From positions 26,152-90,151 of the forward strand of contig JBHGYD010000009.1 of NCBI GenBank assembly GCA_041920415.1: a stretch of 64,000 nucleotides of DNA. The letters are read 5' to 3'. The first letter of the stretch is position 1. Each line of letters opens with the position of its first letter. Under the pieces are notes generated by a model. That model worked only from the letters and a program-made list of their open reading frames with translations. It was not told where the DNA came from and searched no databases. Below, piece by piece: positions 1 through 9,350 of the stretch. Both the position numbers and the translations under genes were made by a program. The DNA comes from JBHGYD01 sp041920415 (GTDB taxonomy: Bacteria > Bacillota > Bacilli > Bacillales > Anoxybacillaceae).

Positions 1-394
1 ACGTTCGTAAATAATCTCGTTGTTCGGTCGTTAATTCATTCATGGAGACAAAGCAAATATGTTCCGACTTTAGCATCGGTAAAAGTATATCGTTATAAAT
101 GTAATACTGTGATTTGACAAGATCATGCACTTTTTCAGAAATTTTCTTGAGCTGTTGCTTCGGCGTCAACCCTGCTTTATTTTCTGATTTATTAAATCCA
201 GCTTTTACTTGGTCCTTTAAACCAGCTACGCGTACCATAAAAAACTCATCCAAGTTCGAGCTAAAAATAGCTAAAAAATTTAACCGCTCAAGGAGAGGGT
301 TTCGCTCATCAAATGCTTCTTGTAATACGCGTTCATTAAACGCAAGCCAACTTAATTCTCTATTATTATAATAGTTAGGATTGTTCAGTTCCAT
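1..394 (-). CDS. ppk: Polyphosphate kinase, N-terminal part (runs off the window)
   Basis: This is the first 131 codons of a minus-strand gene whose remainder lies beyond position 1. The protein begins MELNNPNYYNNRELSWLAF and continues with LNFLAIFSSNLDEFFMVRVA, the N-terminal helical domain of Ppk1, which makes long-chain polyphosphate from ATP at the membrane or in the cytosol. The start ATG at 394 is preceded by an AAGGTAGGG ribosome site and lies 14 bases after the ppx stop, so ppx and ppk form one transcription unit. The catalytic histidines are outside the window. The family call rests on the conserved N-terminal motif. Confidence 0.9.
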   Translation of the reverse strand, partial: MELNNPNYYNNRELSWLAFNERVLQEAFDERNPLLERLNFLAIFSSNLDEFFMVRVAGLKDQVKAGFNKSENKAGLTPKQQLKKISEKVHDLVKSQYYIYNDILLPMLKSEHICFVSMNELTTEQRDYLRT

Positions 395-408
395 ACCGTT
401 TCCCTACC

Positions 409-1944
409 TTACTTTTTTTTCAAACATTGAAAACGTAATTCAATCGTCTGTTTTAGCGCTTTTTCTAAATGTTTTTTATTTTTTTCCGCTTGGTATTCCT
501 CGGCACGAAAATCGCCGCAACAAAATAGATCCATAATGATTGTACCGTTACCTTTAGTGAGTTGTACTGTTTGTATAACATTCCGCTTTGTATCATTTAA
601 GCTATACACGAATTTAAGGAGCGCTCCGAGAAAACGAATTTTTTTCTGTTCTTCCTTTGTAAACCAATGTTGAAACGGCGCAATATATTGTTTAAACATG
701 GTTTTATTTTTGTATGAAGCCATCAACGCTAGTTTGACACGTTCTTTATGCATCAATCCATCAATAGTACGATTCGCTAATATATAAAACGTATGCTGGC
801 TACTCGACTCTTCGTCTATATATTGACCTAAATAAAAGACATGAGCCGCCTGTTTGACATCTCGCACATCTTCATCCGTTAACGGATATAAACAGAGCTG
901 ATGAATTTGTTCAGCTAATTGAACGATTAATTGATTCACATGCTGAACATCATCTAAACGAATGTCATAGTCTTGCGCTAGCTCAAAAAAGCTTTCCTGA
1001 AGAACGTTTGGAAAAATGGGTGTACCAAACGGCTGAATGAATTCTTCATAAAAGATCCCATCACGCAACCCTTTACGGCTTAACACAAACATAGACGCAT
1101 CTACCACTTCATACAATACACAAAACACTTCGAGAGCCGGAATAATAATATCAGCGCGGTCTTTCGATAATCCTTCGAGCTTTTGAATTTCCTCAAATGA
1201 TAATGAGGTTAACAATTTTCGTACTTCTAACAAATCTTTTCGATTCATTTCATATTGATGAACGCTAGCAAGCGGATAATTTTTCATTAATTGATGAATC
1301 TGTACAACGTTTCTCGCGCTCCCTCCTATTGCAATGATGGGAACTCGTTTCTGACAAAGCCATGGCAACGCTTGAAATTGCTCCACTAAATAGGAAGATA
1401 GCCGTTGTAACTCTTCTTGTGTTGGAATGTTTCCAGAAACAAATGTTTGTTTTAATGACAACGCACCAAACGGAAAGCTGTAGTAATCGACAAGCTGGCG
1501 ATCTTTGTAATACGTTACTTCCGTACTTCCCCCACCAATGTCAATCGTCACTGCTTCCGCAATCGATGTTGAATTGACGACAGCAAGAAACCCATAGTAT
1601 GCTTCTTCCTCTCCTGTTAACACGCGAATACGAAAATCAGTATGTTGTTCAACTAATGCAATAATCTCTTTCTGATTTTTTGCTTGGCGAATCGTTGCAG
1701 TCGCCATGCATTTTACACGCTCTAATTGATGATGACGTGTAATTTCTTGAAAGCTTCGCAACGTATCAAGAAGAATTGCAACCCCTTCATCTATCAGTAT
1801 ATGTTCATCATTTAAATAATTGCGAAGGCGCGCCACCACTTTCACATTTTCAATCTCTCGTAATCGACCGCTTTTACTTCGTTCATAAATGACTAAGCGA
1901 ATCGTATTCGAACCAATGTCGATAATTCCGTATTTCTCCTTCAT
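409..1944 (-). CDS. ppx: Exopolyphosphatase, Ppx/GppA family
   Basis: 511 residues. It opens with the sugar-kinase/actin-fold phosphate-1 motif IDIGSNTIRLVIYE and has the second glycine-rich motif TIDIGGGSTEVTYY near residue 145. This is the Ppx/GppA fold, with an alpha-helical C-terminal HD-like extension typical of the longer, about 500-residue members. It releases phosphate from polyphosphate ends (or pppGpp). The start is supported by an AAGGATG ribosome site. It is co-transcribed with ppk immediately downstream, pairing synthesis and breakdown of polyphosphate in one operon. Choice between Ppx and GppA activity is by context with ppk. Confidence 0.92.
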   Translation of the reverse strand: MKEKYGIIDIGSNTIRLVIYERSKSGRLREIENVKVVARLRNYLNDEHILIDEGVAILLDTLRSFQEITRHHQLERVKCMATATIRQAKNQKEIIALVEQHTDFRIRVLTGEEEAYYGFLAVVNSTSIAEAVTIDIGGGSTEVTYYKDRQLVDYYSFPFGALSLKQTFVSGNIPTQEELQRLSSYLVEQFQALPWLCQKRVPIIAIGGSARNVVQIHQLMKNYPLASVHQYEMNRKDLLEVRKLLTSLSFEEIQKLEGLSKDRADIIIPALEVFCVLYEVVDASMFVLSRKGLRDGIFYEEFIQPFGTPIFPNVLQESFFELAQDYDIRLDDVQHVNQLIVQLAEQIHQLCLYPLTDEDVRDVKQAAHVFYLGQYIDEESSSQHTFYILANRTIDGLMHKERVKLALMASYKNKTMFKQYIAPFQHWFTKEEQKKIRFLGALLKFVYSLNDTKRNVIQTVQLTKGNGTIIMDLFCCGDFRAEEYQAEKNKKHLEKALKQTIELRFQCLKKK

Positions 1945-2071
1945 CTTCTTTCATCCTTCATTCACTAACATATTTTATTTTTGTATTATATCATACTGAC
2001 ATATATTGCAAACAAATGTTCATACTGTATAATAAAGGTACTAGACAAGCCTAATGAAAAGGAGATATGTT

Positions 2072-2506
2072 ATGGAACATTTAGAACCAACGATAGACAA
2101 TCTGGCAAAAGCGATTTTCACCGTCAATCGTCATGCAAAAACCGCTTTAAATCCTGCTTTTTTATATCTTTTAAAGAAAAAAGCAATCGAAAAGCTCATT
2201 AGCGAAGGAAAAGCGAAGAAAGTCGGTCTTCACTTTTCACCGAATCCGAAAAATAGCCGACAACAATCCGATGTTCTTGTTTCCGTTGGCGATTATTATT
2301 TTCACATTCCTCCAGCAAAAGAAGACTTCGCAAATCTCCCACACCTTGGTGCCTTAAACGACTCTTATCGTAATCCTGTTACGAAAATGCCGCTCTCGCA
2401 AGCAAAAGCATTATTACAAACCTATACCGGCATTACGGAAGTGCCAAAGCCTTCAAGAAAAACATACCAAAAACCCGTATTTAAGCGCCTTGGAGAACGA
2501 TTTTAA
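2072..2506 (+). CDS. ykyB: YkyB family conserved protein
   Basis: 144 residues starting MEHLEPTIDNLAKAIFTVNR. An ATG at 2054 is also in frame, but the AAAAGGAGAT ribosome site lies between the two, so 2072 is the correct start. The sequence matches the YkyB family of Bacillaceae as I remember it (about 150 residues, conserved FTVNRHAKTA and PHLGALNDSYRNP stretches). It has no signal peptide or membrane segment and its function is not known. It is transcribed divergently from ppx and convergently with the kinase gene downstream, with a shared terminator hairpin between. Confidence 0.85.
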   Translation: MEHLEPTIDNLAKAIFTVNRHAKTALNPAFLYLLKKKAIEKLISEGKAKKVGLHFSPNPKNSRQQSDVLVSVGDYYFHIPPAKEDFANLPHLGALNDSYRNPVTKMPLSQAKALLQTYTGITEVPKPSRKTYQKPVFKRLGERF

Positions 2507-2547
2507 CAAACAAGTCTAATCATGAGCTCGTTTATTGTTTTTAATAA

Positions 2548-2579
2548 AATGGACTGTCTTTCATAAAAGACAGTCCATT
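2548..2579. terminator. Terminator hairpin between ykyB and the hybrid kinase
   Basis: Perfect 13-bp inverted repeat (AATGGACTGTCTT and its complement) around a 6-base loop, placed between convergent genes. On the minus strand it is followed by TTTTATT, so it most clearly ends the kinase transcript. Confidence 0.75.
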
Positions 2580-2602
2580 CAGCCTCATTGACATTCATCG
2601 TA

Positions 2603-5515
2603 CTATATCCCATCGTTTATTTTTTCTTTCTTATTTATTAGTTGTTCATCCGATATCGGCACCAAAATTTCTCCATATTTTTCTTTTTTTAGTAAACTTT
2701 TTAAAATGATCCTCGAAAGTTGGCTCGGTTGATACGGTTTTACAAGATAACTGTTCGCACCAAGTGTAAACCCTTTTTCCTTTTCTTCAAGTACGGAGGA
2801 AATAATAATCGGGATCGAAGAAAGTTCTTTTTCTTCCTTAATTTGTTTTAGCACATCCCATCCGGAAAGCCCGCCTTCCTCAAGCATAATGTCAAGAACA
2901 ACTATAGCAGGTTTCATCTCTTTTATCGCTTTAAGTGCTTTTTTGCCGTCTTTAAAATGGTGCACGTCGAAACCGCTATCGCTCAATTCTGCTTCTAACA
3001 AAGAAGCGAGGCTCGGATCGTCTTCCACGATAACAATATTGACTCCATTCTTCTTTTTCTCTTGATCTGTCTGTTCGTATGCTCCACCAACAACAAACGG
3101 CAAGCTAATCGTAAATGTGCTTCCTTTTTTTAATTCGGATGTAACGGCTACCTCTCCCTCATGAGCCGTTACTATCTCTTTTACAATCGCAAGTCCAAGC
3201 CCTGTTCCTCCGATGCGGCGGCGATCGGAATTATCAACGCGATAGAATTTCGTAAATAAATGTCCAATCGCTTCTTTCGGAATGCCTAATCCCTCATCTT
3301 TGACATCCACTTTCAATTGCTTCTCTTTCTCATATATTCTAACGGTTATTTTACCGCCATTAGGCGAATATTTAATCGCATTGTCAATTAAATTCATAAA
3401 CACTTGGGAAAGTTTATCTTTATCGCCAAGCACGGTCGTATGAGTGGTTTCTTGTTCAAGAATAAATTCATGGATAGACGTATTGACCTTTTGTGTTTCG
3501 ATGACGTTTTTGATAATCGGCAAAATATCCTCGTATTTTTTGTCATACGCTTGTCTTCCCGATTCCATTCGTTGCACATCAAGAAAATCATTAATAAGTG
3601 CAGTTAAACGTTTCGCTTCTTGATAAATGGTTGTTAAATATTTTCTTTGTCTTTCTGGTTTAAGTTCTTTATGTAACAATAATTCTGTAAAGCCTAGCAC
3701 ACTTGAAAGTGGTGTCCGCAATTCATGGCTCACCGTACTCACAAACTCCGATTTCATTTGATCCACTTCAAACTCCTTCGTAATGTCACGATGGACAAAA
3801 ATCGTGCCAAACTTTTCTCCACCGCGATATAACGGTTCCGCATATACTTGGATCACTTTCTTTTCTGTTTTTACGTGATACGTAAACGATTTGGTTTTAT
3901 TGGTTTTATCAAAAAGAACAGCATCAAGGTAAGCGGCTAAATTCTTTTCATCTACACTTTGTTTGACTAATTTCTCTTTCCATTTATCGTATGTTGCATG
4001 ACTGAAATCATTCGTTTCATTATTTCCTAACAAATTCGCCATTTGTACATTGATCATTAAATTCGTTCCGCGCGTATCGACAAGTTGAACTCCTTCTTGA
4101 ATATTGTTTAAAATATCCTGCGTCATCCGGCGGTCTTTTTCTGATTCTTCATACAGTTTAACTTTTTGCAATGAAATCGAAATTTGCTTCGATAGATGTT
4201 CATACTCTTCAATTTCATAATTAAGAAAGTCTCCACCAAAGCGGCTGAAGACCATGATCGCCTCGATTTGCTGTTCCGGTGAAAGAACCGGTACAAATAA
4301 ATCGTACGAATAAAGCGTTTCTTCATAATATCCTTTTTCAGAAATCATTAATTCGCGTTTGAGCGAAAACGCTTTTTTCGTTTCAAATAGCCGCTGGTGA
4401 ACCCCGTTATGAATATGATTTAAAAACTGAGTAACCTCGTATTCGGATAGTCCAAATGCTGAATGCGACTTTTGTTCGTTGAAAAGGACAATGATGCCGC
4501 GATCAGCGTTCATGATTTTGCACATATTACGAACAATGCTATCAAGTACTTCTTGTTTGTCTAACGAATTTGAAAGCCCGTTAATCAACTCATTGCGCCG
4601 CTCGAGCTCTTTTTCGCGAAGTTCCATCATCTCTAACGCTTGTTCTAACTCCACTTGCTGTGATTCTAATTCCTTTTGCTGTGCAGTTAATTCTTCGTTT
4701 TGCGCTACTAAATTTTCTTCCTTTTCTTGAATGCTCCATAGCATCTTTTCAAACGCACGCGATAGTTTGCCGATTTCATCTTTACGATCACTGGAAAATG
4801 GCAATTGCTGATACTCCTCGTCGTTTGCAAGCTTCTCCGCCGCCTCAGCCAAGGCGGTAAGCGGCTTGCCGATTTGCTTCATCATCATGCGGATAATGCC
4901 CATTAAAACAAGCAACATGAAGAAAATCAATCCAACAAAAGCAAATTGACTTTTCGTTTGTTTGGCTTTTAAATGCATGAGCTCGTTTTCAATCTCTTTA
5001 TTCAAACCATGACGATAATCAACTAGCTGTGTTTGAAATCTTTTAGTCGAAGCTGTGCCGCCGTTTTTCGATGCTTGCAAAACCGCTTGGAGATTGCCAT
5101 TTTCAAAATCGATCATCGCTTTTTCCACTAAATTATCGAAGTAATACGAGGTAAACGCGTTCGCCTCGTCTAGAAATTCAGCGTCCTTCTGTTCATCCGC
5201 TAACGTTTTTAGCTTATTCAACGTTAGACGAACAGTTTCTTTTTGTTGAAAAATACTTTGTTTAAACTCTTGCCTTCCGAACGCTAAATACCCTCGCGTA
5301 TCTAAAAACGCTTGATTAAAAGCCCGCTCTAATTGCTCTGCATATTTTTCTTTCTCCTCTAAATGCTTTTCTTTCGCTTCAAATGTGTTTGTTATGGACT
5401 TTTGATAGAACAGTAGCATGAAAGCACCGATTAGAAAAACAGCAATAAAACCACTCATTAATCCGATAAATTGCCTCATTAAGCTTGGGTGAAAATATTC
5501 AGTCATTTTTCTCAT
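2603..5515 (-). CDS. Hybrid sensor histidine kinase with C-terminal receiver
   Basis: 970 residues. Order seen: TM1 (about 15-32), an extracytoplasmic helical region of about 160 residues like a CHASE3 sensor, TM2 (about 193-212), HAMP, a Glu/Gln-rich coiled coil (about 265-310), a GAF-like domain (about 312-460), PAS (about 465-590), HisKA with FVSTVSHELRTPLSS, HATPase with DEGLGIPKEA and GGTGLGLAIVKEI, then a REC domain with phospho-Asp in VVLDIMLEEGG. It autophosphorylates and passes phosphate to its own receiver. It overlaps the upstream receiver gene by 17 bases, so the two are translationally linked. No DNA-binding output domain is present, which suggests a phosphorelay. The ligand is unknown. 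Confidence 0.92.
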   Translation of the reverse strand: MRKMTEYFHPSLMRQFIGLMSGFIAVFLIGAFMLLFYQKSITNTFEAKEKHLEEKEKYAEQLERAFNQAFLDTRGYLAFGRQEFKQSIFQQKETVRLTLNKLKTLADEQKDAEFLDEANAFTSYYFDNLVEKAMIDFENGNLQAVLQASKNGGTASTKRFQTQLVDYRHGLNKEIENELMHLKAKQTKSQFAFVGLIFFMLLVLMGIIRMMMKQIGKPLTALAEAAEKLANDEEYQQLPFSSDRKDEIGKLSRAFEKMLWSIQEKEENLVAQNEELTAQQKELESQQVELEQALEMMELREKELERRNELINGLSNSLDKQEVLDSIVRNMCKIMNADRGIIVLFNEQKSHSAFGLSEYEVTQFLNHIHNGVHQRLFETKKAFSLKRELMISEKGYYEETLYSYDLFVPVLSPEQQIEAIMVFSRFGGDFLNYEIEEYEHLSKQISISLQKVKLYEESEKDRRMTQDILNNIQEGVQLVDTRGTNLMINVQMANLLGNNETNDFSHATYDKWKEKLVKQSVDEKNLAAYLDAVLFDKTNKTKSFTYHVKTEKKVIQVYAEPLYRGGEKFGTIFVHRDITKEFEVDQMKSEFVSTVSHELRTPLSSVLGFTELLLHKELKPERQRKYLTTIYQEAKRLTALINDFLDVQRMESGRQAYDKKYEDILPIIKNVIETQKVNTSIHEFILEQETTHTTVLGDKDKLSQVFMNLIDNAIKYSPNGGKITVRIYEKEKQLKVDVKDEGLGIPKEAIGHLFTKFYRVDNSDRRRIGGTGLGLAIVKEIVTAHEGEVAVTSELKKGSTFTISLPFVVGGAYEQTDQEKKKNGVNIVIVEDDPSLASLLEAELSDSGFDVHHFKDGKKALKAIKEMKPAIVVLDIMLEEGGLSGWDVLKQIKEEKELSSIPIIISSVLEEKEKGFTLGANSYLVKPYQPSQLSRIILKSLLKKEKYGEILVPISDEQLINKKEKINDGI

Positions 5516-5873
5516 CTAAAATCTCCTTAACTCGTTTCACTAATTCAATAGGACTGTACGGTTTAGACATAAAATAGTCAGCCCCCGCCTCGAGCACACG
5601 TTGCTGGTCAGCTTGCTGGCTTTTGGCGGATAACATCATAATTTTTACTTGCTTCTTCTCTGGAATCGCCCTCACTTGTTGAATGATTTCAAATCCGGTA
5701 TAAATCGGCATCATATAATCAAGCAAAATTAAATCATACTCGTTTTCTATAATAAGCTGAAGCGCCTCGTTTCCATCGCACGCTTCGTCTATTTCATACC
5801 CTTCATCTTCAAGTGTATCGACAACGAGCATGCGCAATACTTCTTCATCTTCGGCAAGCAAAATTTTTGCCAT
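5499..5873 (-). CDS. Stand-alone response regulator receiver (CheY/Spo0F-like)
   Basis: 124 residues, a single REC domain: acidic pocket AEDEE near the N-terminus, phospho-acceptor Asp in LILLDYMMPIYTGF, the Ser of MMLSAKSQQ and the conserved Lys in YFMSKPYSPIE. There is no output domain, so it acts as a phosphate carrier or by protein binding, in the manner of Spo0F or CheY. The start has a strong GGAGGAGAG ribosome site. Its 3' end overlaps the hybrid kinase, its likely partner. Confidence 0.9.
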   Translation of the reverse strand: MAKILLAEDEEVLRMLVVDTLEDEGYEIDEACDGNEALQLIIENEYDLILLDYMMPIYTGFEIIQQVRAIPEKKQVKIMMLSAKSQQADQQRVLEAGADYFMSKPYSPIELVKRVKEILDEKND

Positions 5874-5894
5874 CGCTATTTCTCTCCTCCTCTT

Positions 5895-6076
5895 TCAGAC
5901 GATATTCTCATTTCTTAACAGCCTGAGTCGCTCGCAATCGTCCGGTTGTTCCCATGTCCATCCCATTTGCTTCATACACTCTAGCGCATCGTCCTTCTCG
6001 ACTATTCCTTTTTACGATCAAATATCCTCTTCCGATTCGTACGCGCTGTGGAACCATCAAGGAATTCGAACTTCAT
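5895..6076 (-). pseudogene. Possible frameshifted small gene (about 60 residues), unknown
   Basis: Reading the minus strand from ATG 6076 gives MKFEFLDGSTARTNRKRIF and then a stop just after an A-run at about 6010. One extra A in that run would join it to GIVEKDDALECMKQMGWTW and on through EQPDDCERLRLLRNENIV to a TGA at 5895-5897. The second part looks protein-like, with Trp and Cys residues and mixed charge, and ends just before the receiver gene's ribosome site. No clear ribosome site precedes 6076. A different 49-codon frame (5908-6057) also exists. I do not recognise the product. The rest of the gap up to 6172 shows nothing I can name. Confidence 0.3.
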
Positions 6077-6172
6077 ATATGTTTTATTTTAGGATGGGAC
6101 TAATATTTTATAAAAACGAAAATTATATGGATAATCAGTAAAAAATATGAATCATCAGCAAAAAACACAAAA

Positions 6173-6194
6173 AACAATTCCGTTTGGAATTGTT
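6173..6194. terminator. Bidirectional terminator
   Basis: 9-bp perfect stem (AACAATTCC / GGAATTGTT) with a GTTT loop. It is flanked on the minus side by TTTTTTGTGTTTTTTG and on the plus side by CTATCTTTTTTT. It ends transcription from the GGDEF gene before the receiver/kinase pair. Confidence 0.8.
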
Positions 6195-6245
6195 CTATCT
6201 TTTTTTATCACATTTAGATTTACAGAAGCAAGATTTTCTTTTTCA

Positions 6246-6278
6246 AACCGATTGTTTAGATGCTCCAAACAATCGGTT
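6246..6278. repeat. 12-bp inverted repeat of unknown role
   Basis: AACCGATTGTTT and its exact complement are separated by 9 bases. No T-run follows on either strand, so it is not an ordinary terminator. It lies between the GGDEF gene stop and the terminator at 6173. Nothing else is visible from 6279 to 6438. Confidence 0.5.
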
Positions 6279-6438
6279 GTTACCTAGTTTGTGAGGCTAT
6301 TAGGACATTCTCATTTATAAAAGCTCCCTTTATATTCATCTGTTGCTATCTTTGGTCCTCAAGCATTTTCACACATTAAAATGAACATATATGATCTTCA
6401 CAAGAGCAATCTAACTGTAAAAACTCTACGCTTCACAT

Positions 6439-8046
6439 TTAACTCATCCTTTTTACGATTTGACAAATTCTCTCTTCTAGATCTAGTAGTTTAAAAGGCT
6501 TCGTAATGTAATCATCCGCTCCTAATTCAAGCGCCCGCGCAATATCGTTTTCACTTTTACGCGATGTTAACATAATGATTTTATAACAGGTGGATTCTTC
6601 TCTCTTTCTCAACCATTGCAACACTTCAAGCCCATCCATTTTCGGCATCATCCCATCTAAAATAACTAAACATGGCGTTGTGTCTTTATGCCAATCCGAT
6701 TCGATAAAGGAAACTCCATCGTTAAATGTTTGGATTTCATACTTCACTTTTCTTTCGCGCGGCAACTTGGCTAAGATATCGGTGATGATGGTTCTTATCA
6801 TTGCATCATCATCCACAACCGCAATTTTAATTAATTTTTGATATACCTTTTCTTTCGATAGTTCTGCTAGCTTAACGCAATTTCTCCCCTTATTTTTCGC
6901 GACATATAACGCATTATCTGCTAGACGTAGCCAATGTTCAAACGGCTTGTCCGTTTCATTGATTTCGACAATGCCGCAAGAAAACGTGCAAGAAAACGTT
7001 TCGCTGTTTCCAGTGAAAACTATATCCCTAAATTTTACTCTTAACCTTTCTATTATGCGATATGCGGCATCCAAATTCGTTTTTGGAAAAAGAAGAATAA
7101 ACTCTTCTCCGCCAAAGCGAACAACGATATCGCTCATTCTCGTTTCTTGTTTTAAGAAACGAGCGAATCTCTGTAACACAGCGTCCCCAACGAGATGTCC
7201 GTAACGATCGTTCACCTCTTTAAAATAATCAATATCCAGCACCGCTAAGCAATGTGGTTCTTTTGAACGCATCCAATCGTTTTGCAGTTGAGCGTACGCT
7301 TGCTTTAAGTATTTACGATTATACACATGAGTTAATTCATCTAGCAATAATAGTTCATCAATTAATTTTTTTCTCTCTAACTGACGTTGTACTCGAACAA
7401 TAAACTCATCTAAATCAAACGGCTTTCTGATGAAGTCATCGGCTCCCGTTGCATAACTTTTCATACGAATCTCTTTTCCATGATCAACGCTCACCATAAC
7501 GGTTGGAATAAATTGTTGCTTCAATTTTTCTTTCAAAAATTCAAGCACTTCAAATCCGTTTTTTTCTTTCATATGAATATCAATTACAACACAATCCGGC
7601 CCTACATCATAAAAGGACGAAATGGCTTTTTGTGGATTGGCAATAGCAGCTACATACCAACCGATTTTTTCAAGCTGTTCTTTCATATACATTAAAAACG
7701 ACGTATCATCGTCAATAAGTAAAATAACAGGTTTTTCGCCTTGTTCCTCTCTTTGATTGGAAATTGAGAAAAAATGTTCCTCCCCATTTCCATAACACCA
7801 TTCTATTAGTTCAAATGTATAGTGCTTCACTTCATCTAATGACCATTCTTTTTCTTCCATTTCTTGCAATCCGTTCATTAACTTTTGCGCTTTGCTCCCC
7901 ATCTCTTCCAAACCAATAATCGACGCCGTGCCAGCGATGGAATGGAGAAATCGGTACACTTCATCACGCGAAATACATTCTATGCCTTCCCATTCTTCTA
8001 GTTGTTTTCGGACATTGTTTAAAAAATGATGCCTATACTTTTCCAT
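6439..8046 (-). CDS. HPt-REC-GGDEF-REC protein, probable diguanylate cyclase
   Basis: 535 residues. An N-terminal HPt-like helical bundle (about 1-100) carries the histidine motif RFLHSIAGTASIIGL. REC1 (about 112-230) has its Asp in CVVIDIHMK. The GGDEF domain (about 235-400) has an intact RFGGEEF active loop and an RMSD inhibitory site five residues before it, so it should make cyclic di-GMP with product feedback. REC2 (about 405-530) has Asp in LVILDGMMPKMDG. Having HPt and two receivers on one cyclase suits it to be the end point of the phosphorelay formed with the kinase and free receiver downstream. A good ribosome site (AAGGGGATC) precedes 8046. cheV lies 41 bases upstream. Confidence 0.88.
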   Translation of the reverse strand: MEKYRHHFLNNVRKQLEEWEGIECISRDEVYRFLHSIAGTASIIGLEEMGSKAQKLMNGLQEMEEKEWSLDEVKHYTFELIEWCYGNGEEHFFSISNQREEQGEKPVILLIDDDTSFLMYMKEQLEKIGWYVAAIANPQKAISSFYDVGPDCVVIDIHMKEKNGFEVLEFLKEKLKQQFIPTVMVSVDHGKEIRMKSYATGADDFIRKPFDLDEFIVRVQRQLERKKLIDELLLLDELTHVYNRKYLKQAYAQLQNDWMRSKEPHCLAVLDIDYFKEVNDRYGHLVGDAVLQRFARFLKQETRMSDIVVRFGGEEFILLFPKTNLDAAYRIIERLRVKFRDIVFTGNSETFSCTFSCGIVEINETDKPFEHWLRLADNALYVAKNKGRNCVKLAELSKEKVYQKLIKIAVVDDDAMIRTIITDILAKLPRERKVKYEIQTFNDGVSFIESDWHKDTTPCLVILDGMMPKMDGLEVLQWLRKREESTCYKIIMLTSRKSENDIARALELGADDYITKPFKLLDLEERICQIVKRMS

Positions 8047-8087
8047 TCACGATCCCCTTACTATAATCCAAACAAGCTTTCAAATTT

Positions 8088-8993
8088 TTAAAGAATATGC
8101 TTATCAATAACTTTCACTAATTCACCGATTTCTGGTTTACTTACTTGTGCGGTCGCCCCAACTTTTTCTCCTTTATGACGAAGATCGTCCGTAATTAAAG
8201 AAGAAAAAATAACGACTGGCAGTTTCTTTAAACGCTCATCTTCACGAATACGCTTCGTTAAATGATGGCCGTCCATTTGCGGCATTTCAATGTCGGTAAT
8301 GACAAGCTGCACCTCTTGTTCAATCTCTCTATCTTCTTTTACAATAGTCTGCAAATAGTGAAGCGCATCTTCACCGTTTTCAAAAAATTCGACAAACACA
8401 TATCCTGCTTCAGCTAGCGTATCGTGCAATAATTTTCTTAATAGTGGGGAATCTTCCGCTACAATAATTTTTTTATTCGAACGTTCACGTTTTCCAAGCT
8501 TTTTAATTTGTTGGACATTGATTCCTGTTTCTGGGTTAATGTCAACAATCATTTTTTCAAAATCAAGGAGCAAAATCATTTGCCCATCTAACTTAATCAC
8601 ACCTATAACTTGCCCATCGATCCCTTGATACATTTGTGAAGGTTTTTCAATTTGTTTCCAAGAAATACGGTGAATGCGCGTCACATTATGGACGTGAAAT
8701 ACAACTTTTTGCTGGTTAAACTCCGCTACAATAAATTTATCGTGCTGTGGATTCTCAGAAGGTGGAAAACCAAGCACTTTCGCAACATCAATTACAGGAA
8801 GTACCTCACCACGCAACTCGATAATTCCTTCGACATTTGCATGGGAATGCGGGACTTTTGTAACAGGAACGGGGTTAAGAATTTCTCTTACTTTCATAAC
8901 GTTAATCGCAAATTTATTATTCCCAATCCAAAATTCGACAATTTCTAATTCGTTTGTACCACTTTCTAACAAAATTTCGTGTTTTTCACTCAT
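8088..8993 (-). CDS. cheV: Chemotaxis coupling protein CheV (CheW-REC)
   Basis: 301 residues from the ATG at 8993. An in-frame ATG exists 60 bases upstream, but the shorter form begins MSEKHEILLESGTNELEIV, matches CheV length (about 303) and follows an AAGGAAGGG site. The N-terminal CheW domain (about 10-150) is followed by a REC domain (about 175-300) with phospho-Asp in LVITDIEMPQMDGHHL. CheV couples chemoreceptors to CheA and helps adaptation when phosphorylated. The gene is upstream of the GGDEF protein and probably shares its transcript. Confidence 0.93.
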   Translation of the reverse strand: MSEKHEILLESGTNELEIVEFWIGNNKFAINVMKVREILNPVPVTKVPHSHANVEGIIELRGEVLPVIDVAKVLGFPPSENPQHDKFIVAEFNQQKVVFHVHNVTRIHRISWKQIEKPSQMYQGIDGQVIGVIKLDGQMILLLDFEKMIVDINPETGINVQQIKKLGKRERSNKKIIVAEDSPLLRKLLHDTLAEAGYVFVEFFENGEDALHYLQTIVKEDREIEQEVQLVITDIEMPQMDGHHLTKRIREDERLKKLPVVIFSSLITDDLRHKGEKVGATAQVSKPEIGELVKVIDKHIL

Positions 8994-9350
8994 TTTTCTA
9001 CAACGCCCTTCCTTTATAAAATGTCTATGTTTATTATATTTTGTCACAAGCAAAGAAGAAACCCTTTTTCATCTGAATTTGGTTATTTATTCTGATAAAA
9101 CGAAGTTCTTACAATAATAAAAAATGTGAAATCAACCATCCGTACAAAAACAAAGAAGGGTCTGTCCTCCCTGTAACAAAAAGGAAAAAACGTTTCACTC
9201 CTTACAGTAACCAAAAGCATCGGAAACAGTAAATAGCGGCTCTACTTATTTCTTTTGCTCAACTCCTTCGTGTAAAGTTGTCTATTTTACGGATAAAGTA
9301 CAAATCTTCGTTAAAGGTGCGCGTCTTTTAAAAAGATATAGGAGGAGAAG
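8994..9350. other. Intergenic stretch without recognisable genes
   Basis: Upstream of cheV. I see no ORF with a ribosome site and no stable hairpin. An AATATAATAA box just upstream of cheV may be part of its promoter, but no matching -35 is clear. Confidence 0.4.
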
